From positions 1 through 14,733 of the forward strand of contig UQTM01000084.1 in the NCBI GenBank assembly GCA_900544025.1: a stretch of 14,733 nucleotides of DNA, in the 5' to 3' direction. Below are positions 1 to 6,210 of this stretch, piece after piece. The position numbers and the translations under genes are program-made. Under the pieces are notes generated by a model. The model worked only from the letters and a program-made list of their open reading frames with translations. It had not been told where the DNA came from and did not search any database. This DNA is from an uncultured Odoribacter sp. (GTDB lineage Bacteria > Bacteroidota > Bacteroidia > Bacteroidales > Marinifilaceae). Each line of letters starts with the position of its first letter. Positions within the stretch are counted from its first letter, which is position 1.

Positions 1-1811
1 CGGAAAGCTTCCGCAAAATGATTCTGACCTTGGCGGACGATGTCCGGGTAATCCTGATTAAAATCGCCGACCGGCTCCATAATATGCGGACGCTGGCATC
101 GATGCCCGAACACAAGCAGGTAAAAATAGCGAGTGAAACTTTATATATATATGCGCCTTTAGCCCACCGGATGGGACTTCATGCCATCAAAACCGAATTG
201 GAAGATTTGAGCATGAAATACGAGCATCCGGAAGAATATAATGTGATCGACCAGAAGATCGCAGCCTATGAACGGCAATTCTCCGCTTTATTCGAGGAAT
301 TTATCAAGCCGATCCAAAGAAGCCTGGATGAAAATGGATATGAATACACCATAACGGCCCGGACAAAAAGCGTGTATTCCGTGTGGATGAAAATGCAGAG
401 GCGGAACATCAGTTTCGATGAGATATACGATCTGTTGGCGGTCAGAATCGTTTTTAAACCGAAAGCAGGGCAGCCGGAAAAATGGCAATGTTGGAACATA
501 TATTCTCTGATAACCGATTTATATAGTCCCAAGCCGGAACGGATTCGCGACTGGGTGAGTGTGCCGAAAGCCAATGGATATGAGGCACTTCATTTAACTG
601 TGATGGGGCCGGGCGGACAATGGTTTGAAGTGCAGATTCGTTCTGAACGCATGGACGAAATTGCGGAAAAAGGTTTTGCCGCCCATTGGAAATACAAAGG
701 CGAAGGGGAAAGTTCCGAATTAGATCGCTGGCTGGCGGGAATCAAGGAAATACTGGACCAGCCGGACGCTACGGCTCTGGAATTTTTAGATGAATTCAAA
801 CTCAACCTTTTCGCAAAAGAAATCCGGGTATTCACTCCGAAAGGTTTTATGCGGACATTGCCCAAAGGTGCTACTGCTCTTGATTTTGCCTATGACATTC
901 ACACCGAGATCGGAAACACTTGTATCGGGGCGAAAGTGAATCATAAGCTCGTACCTATGAGCCAAAAATTGTATAGCGGCGATCAGGTGGAAATTTTGAC
1001 CAGCGATAAACAAAGGCCTCAAAAAGAATGGTTGGAATTTGTGGTGACAGCAAAAGCGAAAAGCCATATCAATGCCGTATTTAAAAAGGATAAAAAAGAA
1101 CAAATCCGTAAAGGGATACACTTATTCGATGAATTTATAAAAAAACTGGAACTTCCCCCGACCTCAGAGCCTTTGAAAAAGGTATTGAGCAATTATAGGC
1201 TGACGAAAGATGACCTGTATGTGGAACTTGCCAAAAGCACGATCACTTTCGAGGACATAGAGAAAGTGCTCAAGAAAAAATCGGAGAATAAATTTGTAAA
1301 ATACTGGAAACTGCAATTTTTGTTTCCGGGAAAAGACGAGGCCGGTAAAAAGACAGAAAAAAATTTGCCGATCGATACGGATTCCGACTTTATGATCGCC
1401 CCGTGTTGTAATCCCATTCCGGGGGATGATGTCGTGGGTATGAATATAGCCGGAACGAAAGTAACCGTCCACAAACGCTCGTGTCCGGAGGCGATACGCC
1501 TGATGTCCAGCTTTGGAGATAAAATTGTTCCCGTAAAATGGGTAAGTCATAAATTAATGTCGTTTTTAGCGATCATTAAACTCACCGGGCTCGATGCTCC
1601 CGGAATTGTCAGCGATATTACGGCTGTAATTTCGAAAGAGAGGAAAGTAAACATGCGAATGGTGCATTTCGAAGCGAAGGACGGAATTTTTGAAGGGATC
1701 ATTCATCTTTATGTGCACAATACTGCCGACCTGAATAGTCTGTTATCGAGACTGACCAAAATGAAAGGGGTAGAAACGGTGACAAGAGTGGAAAATGAAG
1801 AAAAAAGTTGA
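1..1811 (+). CDS. Bifunctional-type (p)ppGpp synthetase/hydrolase (RelA/SpoT family), 5' end missing
   Basis: Makes and degrades the alarmone (p)ppGpp in the cytoplasm. The reading frame is open from base 3 to the TGA at 1809-1811 (602 codons). The ATG at 18 is internal, because residues before it already match the family; about 130-150 N-terminal residues, including the HD signature of the hydrolase, lie outside the window. Visible parts in order: the end of the hydrolase domain (DRLHNMR, 69-89); the synthetase domain with the RxKS...YSVW segment (about 358-385), an RIRD motif (540-551), PKANGYEALH and EVQIRS; a TGS domain (about 826-1010); a Cys-pair domain (CCNP, about 1402-1413); and a C-terminal ACT domain (about 1560-1795). 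RIRD corresponds to the RxKD motif of bifunctional Rel/SpoT enzymes rather than the EFDD of monofunctional RelA, so both activities are inferred. The fur-like gene follows 69 bases downstream, so co-transcription is possible. Confidence 0.96.
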   Translation, partial: ESFRKMILTLADDVRVILIKIADRLHNMRTLASMPEHKQVKIASETLYIYAPLAHRMGLHAIKTELEDLSMKYEHPEEYNVIDQKIAAYERQFSALFEEFIKPIQRSLDENGYEYTITARTKSVYSVWMKMQRRNISFDEIYDLLAVRIVFKPKAGQPEKWQCWNIYSLITDLYSPKPERIRDWVSVPKANGYEALHLTVMGPGGQWFEVQIRSERMDEIAEKGFAAHWKYKGEGESSELDRWLAGIKEILDQPDATALEFLDEFKLNLFAKEIRVFTPKGFMRTLPKGATALDFAYDIHTEIGNTCIGAKVNHKLVPMSQKLYSGDQVEILTSDKQRPQKEWLEFVVTAKAKSHINAVFKKDKKEQIRKGIHLFDEFIKKLELPPTSEPLKKVLSNYRLTKDDLYVELAKSTITFEDIEKVLKKKSENKFVKYWKLQFLFPGKDEAGKKTEKNLPIDTDSDFMIAPCCNPIPGDDVVGMNIAGTKVTVHKRSCPEAIRLMSSFGDKIVPVKWVSHKLMSFLAIIKLTGLDAPGIVSDITAVISKERKVNMRMVHFEAKDGIFEGIIHLYVHNTADLNSLLSRLTKMKGVETVTRVENEEKS

Positions 1812-1880
1812 AAAAACGGAAGTATGATCGTTTAAGGAATATCATTGTTTAACATGTATAGCGGTGAAATCGCTTGGATT

Positions 1881-2351
1881 ATGGAAAAGGTGAAAGAAAC
1901 AGTAAAAGATATTTTTACTAATTATTTGCAGGAGAGGGGACACCGTAAAACGCCGGAACGGTATGCGATATTAGATGAAATTTATTCTCATTCCGGACAT
2001 TTCGACATAGAATCCCTTTTTGTATCGATGAAGGATAAAAATTACCGGGTGAGCCGGGCTACGCTATACAATACGATAGACCTTTTGCTCGACTGTAAGC
2101 TGGTGCTGAAACATCAGTTCGGAAACAATATAGCCCACTATGAAAAAGCTTATAATAACCGCCACCACGAGCATCTGATTTGCCAGGTATGCGGGCGGGT
2201 AGAGGAGTTTTTTGACTCCAGGCTGGAAGAAATCGTCGGGCATATCGAAGACGAGTATAACTTTTCCGTGCATCACCACATGTTATATGTATATGGCTTG
2301 TGTAAATCCTGTAAATTAAAAACAGGAAATATTGACAAGAATTCTCTCTAA
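1881..2351 (+). CDS. fur: Fur-family metal-responsive transcriptional regulator
   Basis: DNA-binding repressor of the ferric uptake regulator family. I chose the ATG at 1881 (156 residues) over the in-frame TTG at 1845 and ATG at 1854, because the family's N-terminal helix begins at MEKVKE and the extra residues are not Fur-like. The winged-helix region spans about residues 1-85, with RKTPERYAIL (22-31) and recognition helix SRATLYNTIDLL (58-69). The dimerisation and metal region follows. It has an HHEH cluster (95-98) and two CxxC pairs (C101/C104 and C141/C144), which in this family form a structural zinc site. It lies between relA/spoT and purA. The name fur rather than perR or zur is an inference: a Fur-like palindrome overlaps the feoAB promoter 4 kb downstream. 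No strong promoter or Shine-Dalgarno sequence is visible upstream, so it may be read from the relA/spoT transcript. Confidence 0.9.
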   Translation: MEKVKETVKDIFTNYLQERGHRKTPERYAILDEIYSHSGHFDIESLFVSMKDKNYRVSRATLYNTIDLLLDCKLVLKHQFGNNIAHYEKAYNNRHHEHLICQVCGRVEEFFDSRLEEIVGHIEDEYNFSVHHHMLYVYGLCKSCKLKTGNIDKNSL

Positions 2352-2365
2352 AAGTATTAACTTTG
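2332..2365 (+). promoter_or_regulatory. Predicted Bacteroidetes-type promoter of purA
   Basis: TAACTTTG at 2358-2365 matches the -7 consensus TAnnTTTG exactly. TTGACA at 2332-2337 could serve as the -33 element, with 20 bases between the two. It overlaps the 3' end of fur. The predicted transcription start near 2372 leaves a leader of about 105 bases before the purA ATG. Confidence 0.6.
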
Positions 2366-2477
2366 TACGTTTTCGTTTTCCCGGAATGGCTCTTGGGGAA
2401 CTATTGTTATGAAATAAAATGAACATAGGGCTTTTGTAATAAATGGATTGCAAGGGTTGAAATTAAAAATGATACAG

Positions 2478-3746
2478 ATGAAAGTAGATGTGTTACTTGG
2501 CTTGCAATGGGGCGACGAAGGGAAAGGTAAAGTGGTGGATGTACTTACTCCTGGTTACGATGTGGTAACTCGTTTCCAGGGAGGTCCGAATGCTGGGCAT
2601 ACCTTGGAATTTGAAGGACAAAAATACGTGCTCCGTTCTATTCCGTCGGGAATTTTTCAGGGAGGAAAAACCAATATAATCGGGAACGGAGTAGTGCTCG
2701 ACCCGATTTTGTTTAAACAAGAGGCTGAGGGATTGGCTGCCAGCGGGCACGATTTGACCAAACAGCTTTGTGTTTCCAAGAAAGCACATTTGATTTTGCC
2801 GACTCACCGGATGCTGGATGCTGCTTATGAAGCCGCAAAAGGAGATGCGAAGATCGGAACCACGGGAAAAGGTATCGGGCCGACTTATACGGATAAAGTG
2901 AGCCGGAACGGTTTGAGAGTGGGAGATATATTATTGAATTTCGATGAAAAATATAAAATTGCCAAAGCCAAACACGAGGCGATCCTCCGGGCTTTGAATT
3001 ATGAGTACGATATTACTGCTCTTGAAAAAGAATGGTTTGAAGCGATTGAATTTTTAAAGAAATTCCGTCTGATCGATAGCGAGCACGTTATCAATAACAT
3101 GTTGAAAGAAGGAAAATCCGTATTGGCGGAAGGGGCACAGGGAACCATGCTCGACGTTGATTTTGGCTCTTATCCCTTTGTAACCTCGTCTAACACAATT
3201 TGTGCGGGAGCTTGTACGGGATTGGGAATCGCTCCTTCGAAGATCGGAGAAGTATATGGCATCTTTAAGGCTTATTGCACTCGTGTCGGAGCCGGTCCGT
3301 TTCCTACCGAACTGAAAGATGAAACAGGAGATAAAATGTGTTCTCTGGGGCGTGAATTCGGCTCTGTAACCGGACGTAAGCGTCGTTGTGGCTGGATTGA
3401 CCTGGTTGCCTTGAAATATGCCATTATGATCGATGGGGTAACTCAATTAATCATGATGAAAAGTGATGTGCTGGATAGTTTCGAGACGATTAAAGCCTGT
3501 GTCGCTTACAAGATCGATGGAAAAGAAACCGATGAATTTCCATTCGACATTTGCGAGGAAGTAGAGCCTGTGTATGTTGAAATGCCGGGTTGGAAAATGG
3601 ATATGACAAAAATGACTTCGGAAGATGAATTTCCGGAAGAATTCAATGCTTACCTGTCTTTCCTGGAGGAAGAATTGGGGGTTCCGGTAAAGATCGTCTC
3701 TGTAGGTCCCGACCGCGAACAAACCATTGTTCGTTATGAAGATTGA
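2478..3746 (+). CDS. purA: Adenylosuccinate synthetase
   Basis: Catalyses the GTP-dependent joining of IMP and aspartate, the first step committed to AMP in purine synthesis; cytoplasmic. The ATG at 2478 gives 422 residues and places the catalytic Asp of WGDEGKGK at 13 and the catalytic His of GGPNAGHT at 41, positions familiar from well-studied PurA proteins. The ATG at 2469 and TTG at 2448 would only add a non-conserved tail. Further family signatures are GTTGKGIGPTYTDK, EGAQGTMLDVDFGSYPFVTSSN, and a C-terminal SVGPDREQTI close to the end. The protein is full length and intact. It has its own promoter inside the end of fur and a strong terminator right after the stop, so it is probably a single-gene transcript. 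PurA is inhibited by (p)ppGpp in several bacteria, which makes the nearby relA/spoT gene of interest. Confidence 0.98.
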   Translation: MKVDVLLGLQWGDEGKGKVVDVLTPGYDVVTRFQGGPNAGHTLEFEGQKYVLRSIPSGIFQGGKTNIIGNGVVLDPILFKQEAEGLAASGHDLTKQLCVSKKAHLILPTHRMLDAAYEAAKGDAKIGTTGKGIGPTYTDKVSRNGLRVGDILLNFDEKYKIAKAKHEAILRALNYEYDITALEKEWFEAIEFLKKFRLIDSEHVINNMLKEGKSVLAEGAQGTMLDVDFGSYPFVTSSNTICAGACTGLGIAPSKIGEVYGIFKAYCTRVGAGPFPTELKDETGDKMCSLGREFGSVTGRKRRCGWIDLVALKYAIMIDGVTQLIMMKSDVLDSFETIKACVAYKIDGKETDEFPFDICEEVEPVYVEMPGWKMDMTKMTSEDEFPEEFNAYLSFLEEELGVPVKIVSVGPDREQTIVRYED

Positions 3747-3765
3747 ATTATAAATATGCGATATG

Positions 3766-3797
3766 AAAAAGAGCCTTGAATAAAGGCTCTTTTTTTT
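3766..3797 (+). terminator. Intrinsic terminator of purA
   Basis: A 7-bp perfect stem (GAGCCTT at 3771-3777, AAGGCTC at 3783-3789) encloses a GAATA loop and is followed by eight T. The A run just before the stem can extend it by pairing with the T tract. It starts about 20 bases after the purA stop codon and separates purA from the antiporter gene. Confidence 0.92.
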
Positions 3798-3830
3798 GTT
3801 TGTGCAATGAAAGTATTGTGTTTCCTACGC

Positions 3831-3861
3831 TTTGACAGTAATCTTAAATTTTATAAATTTG
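3831..3861 (+). promoter_or_regulatory. Near-consensus Bacteroidetes promoter of the antiporter gene
   Basis: TTTG at 3831-3834 and TAAATTTG at 3854-3861 are separated by 19 bases. Both match the -33/-7 consensus (TTTG, TAnnTTTG) with no mismatch. The predicted start near 3868 gives a leader of roughly 34 bases. This is the best promoter in the window. Confidence 0.8.
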
Positions 3862-3901
3862 TCGAAAATCCGACATTTATCAATTTATTAATTACGTGCC
3901 T

Positions 3902-6043
3902 ATGCTATCAGATATACTGAACTTACCATTGACAAATCCGGTTTTGATATTTTCGGTAATCTTATTTGTGATTTTACTGGCGCCTATTATTTTGCATCGC
4001 TTTAAGATACCGGAATTGATCGGATTGATTCTTGCGGGAGCATTGTTGGGCCCTAACGGTTTATATATCATGGCGAGGGATAGCAGCATAGAGTTGTTCG
4101 GTACGGTGGGTTTGCTATATATCATGTTTATTGCCGGGCTGGAAATAGACATGGCCGATTTAAAGAAAAATTCAGGGAAGACAACGGTATTCGGATTATA
4201 TACTTTTTTAATCCCGATGATATTGGGAATCGTAACCGGAATCTATATTCTGGGCTTCTCCTGGCCTACTTCGATTCTATTGGCCAGTATGTATGCTTCT
4301 CACACATTGATCACTTATCCGATTGTCAGTAAATACGGCATTACCAAAAGCAGGGTGGTCAGCATTGCTATCGGTGGTACGGTAATAACATGTATTCTGG
4401 CATTGTTGGTATTGGCTGTCGTCGTGGGGATGTCCAATGGGGAGATCGACTCCGGCTTTTGGATAAAACTCGGAATTTCGGGTGCTTTGTTCGTATTTAT
4501 CGTAACGATGATATTTCCTATTTTTGGGCGTTGGTTTTTCAAGCGTTATCATGATTCGGTGGGGCAATATATTTTCGTATTGGCTTTGGTGTTTCTGGCA
4601 TCTTTTTTGGCCGAGGCTGCCGGGCTTGAAGCGATCATCGGAGCGTTCTTGGCGGGACTTGCCTTAAACCGCCTGATTCCTAATACTTCGGCCTTATTGA
4701 ATCGGATCGATTTTGTGGGAAATGCTATTTTCATTCCGTTCTTTTTGATCGGAGTGGGAATGTTGGTCGATTTTCGGGCTTTTACGGCAGGCTGGCATGC
4801 CGTTTTAGTGGCTGTTGTGATGACGGTAGTGGCGACTGTGGCGAAATTTTTGGCTGCCTGGCTGACCGAGAAAAGTTTTAAACTGACACGGGATGAGGGA
4901 TATTTATTGTTCGGGTTGAGTAATGCGCAGGCTGCCGCCACACTGGCTGCCGTGCTGATCGGTTATGAAGTGATCGTAGGTACTACTCCGACGGGAGAAC
5001 CTATCCGGTTATTGAATGAAGATGTTTTGAACGGTACGATTATTATGATTTTGTTTACTTGTACCATAGCTTCTTTTGCCACCCAAAAAGGGGCGCAAAA
5101 CATAGCCTTGGCCGAGATGACAGAAGATTCGATCGGAGATAATGCGGATGAGGAGGAACGGATTTTGATCGCTTTAAGCCGGTCGGAAACCGTAAAAGAA
5201 TTGATCGATTTGGGAATGGCGATCAAATCCAGGCGGAATAAAGCTCAAATGGTGGGGGTGAGTATTGTAAAATCGGATAATACCGATCCTACGGCGGAGA
5301 AAGCCTGCCGGAGATTGTTGGATACGGCGGTAAAAGTGGCTGCAGCTACAGATCACCGGATTGAGCCCGTATTGCGCTACGACCTGAATATTGTGAATGG
5401 CATCCGGAACGTTGCCAAAGAGCACAGGATTACGGATATTGTGATCGGTTTGCGTACCCAGAAAGATATTTCCGATACATTCTTAGGAAAACTGACCGAA
5501 GAAGTACTTTCCAAATGTGCAACGACAACCCTGGCATACCGCCCGATGCAGCCCATGTCCACGATAAAACGCTACATGCTTATTATTCCGGAAGGAGCGG
5601 AAAAAGAGGTGGGATTCCCTTATTGGTTAGTCAGCATCTGGAACATTGGGAAAAATATAGGGACGAAAATGGTTTTCCATGGCCATCGGAATGTGCTTCA
5701 AATCTTAAAAGAAGTACATGCAAAACATACGATCAATGCGGAATTCAGGGAGTTTACAAATTGGGATAATTTTGCGGAAGTGGGCAGGGAAATTAAAGAA
5801 GACGATGGCCTGATCATTGTAATGAGTCGTCCGGACTATCCTTCCTATTCGCGGCACATGGCCTATGTGCCGACCTATTTGAACAAGTATTTCAATACGA
5901 TCAACTGTATCCTGATTTATCCGCTGCAATTGGGGATGGAAGAAGATATGAGCACTTTCCGCAGCATTTCCATGGTGAACTATTTGGATGGAATCGACGG
6001 ATTGGGTAAAGTGATCCGGCAATTATTCAAGAAAAATAAATAA
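3902..6043 (+). CDS. CPA2-type cation:proton antiporter with C-terminal Usp-like region
   Basis: Inner-membrane secondary transporter exchanging a monovalent cation (Na+ or K+) for protons. The ATG at 3902 gives 713 residues; a GTG two codons earlier is also possible. About 12 hydrophobic segments fill residues 1-400. They include PELIGLILAGALLGPNG near the N-terminus, the polar segment SMYASHT (129-135), and GAFLAGLALNR followed by PFFLIGVGMLVDF, a layout typical of the Kef/NapA-like CPA2 family. The cytoplasmic half (about 420-713) resembles two universal-stress-protein-like modules. The first carries a degenerate nucleotide-binding loop around residues 516-530: G is followed by T rather than the second G, and GK replaces the usual G[ST]. 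No TrkA-N domain is visible, unlike KefB/KefC. The gene has its own promoter and a downstream hairpin, so it is probably monocistronic. Cation preference cannot be read from the sequence. Confidence 0.92.
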   Translation: MLSDILNLPLTNPVLIFSVILFVILLAPIILHRFKIPELIGLILAGALLGPNGLYIMARDSSIELFGTVGLLYIMFIAGLEIDMADLKKNSGKTTVFGLYTFLIPMILGIVTGIYILGFSWPTSILLASMYASHTLITYPIVSKYGITKSRVVSIAIGGTVITCILALLVLAVVVGMSNGEIDSGFWIKLGISGALFVFIVTMIFPIFGRWFFKRYHDSVGQYIFVLALVFLASFLAEAAGLEAIIGAFLAGLALNRLIPNTSALLNRIDFVGNAIFIPFFLIGVGMLVDFRAFTAGWHAVLVAVVMTVVATVAKFLAAWLTEKSFKLTRDEGYLLFGLSNAQAAATLAAVLIGYEVIVGTTPTGEPIRLLNEDVLNGTIIMILFTCTIASFATQKGAQNIALAEMTEDSIGDNADEEERILIALSRSETVKELIDLGMAIKSRRNKAQMVGVSIVKSDNTDPTAEKACRRLLDTAVKVAAATDHRIEPVLRYDLNIVNGIRNVAKEHRITDIVIGLRTQKDISDTFLGKLTEEVLSKCATTTLAYRPMQPMSTIKRYMLIIPEGAEKEVGFPYWLVSIWNIGKNIGTKMVFHGHRNVLQILKEVHAKHTINAEFREFTNWDNFAEVGREIKEDDGLIIVMSRPDYPSYSRHMAYVPTYLNKYFNTINCILIYPLQLGMEEDMSTFRSISMVNYLDGIDGLGKVIRQLFKKNK

Positions 6044-6066
6044 CGGGGAAAAAGAATAAATTCAAT

Positions 6067-6112
6067 CTTCCTTGAAAGGGACAATATCTTTTCAGGGAAG
6101 TAGTTTTATTCT
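6067..6112 (+). terminator. Likely terminator between the antiporter gene and feoAB
   Basis: A 13-bp stem with two G-T wobble pairs is formed by CTTCCTTGAAAGG (6067-6079) and CTTTTCAGGGAAG (6088-6100), with an 8-base loop. A moderately T-rich tail (TAGTTTTATT) follows. It lies 23 bases after the antiporter stop. The T tract is interrupted, so termination may be incomplete. Confidence 0.65.
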
Positions 6113-6172
6113 CCTTATTTTTGGTGATTTTCAACTTCTGTTTCCTTATTATTGGGGAGGATAACTTTATGG

Positions 6173-6185
6173 GATAATGATTATC
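6173..6185. promoter_or_regulatory. Predicted Fur box in the feoAB promoter
   Basis: GATAAT-G-ATTATC is a perfect 6-1-6 inverted repeat and equals the core of the classic Fur recognition sequence. A further hexamer-like copy, GATAAC, starts at 6160, exactly 13 bases upstream. The palindrome overlaps the -7 element (6182-6189), so a bound repressor would block RNA polymerase. The regulator is probably the Fur-family protein encoded at 1881-2351; that link is inferred. Confidence 0.82.
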
Positions 6186-6189
6186 TTTG
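6182..6189 (+). promoter_or_regulatory. -7 element of the feoAB promoter
   Basis: TATCTTTG matches TAnnTTTG exactly. No clear TTTG lies 19-21 bases upstream, so the -33 element is weak. The predicted start near 6196 gives a short A-rich leader of about 15 bases before the ATG at 6211. Confidence 0.65.
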
Positions 6190-6210
6190 CAGACAAATCT
6201 AAAAAATAGC

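Noticed and set aside
1836..1860. Possible promoter or Fur self-regulation site before fur
   Set aside because: TATCATTG at 1840-1847 is one base off the -7 consensus, but there is no -33 element, and no inverted repeat near GATAATNATTATC is present.
2366..2477. Purine riboswitch in the purA leader
   Set aside because: The leader lacks the three-way-junction layout and conserved loop bases of purine riboswitches.
5515..5769. 84-codon plus-strand frame inside the antiporter gene
   Set aside because: It is an out-of-frame overlap with an intact gene and has no start context or motif of its own.
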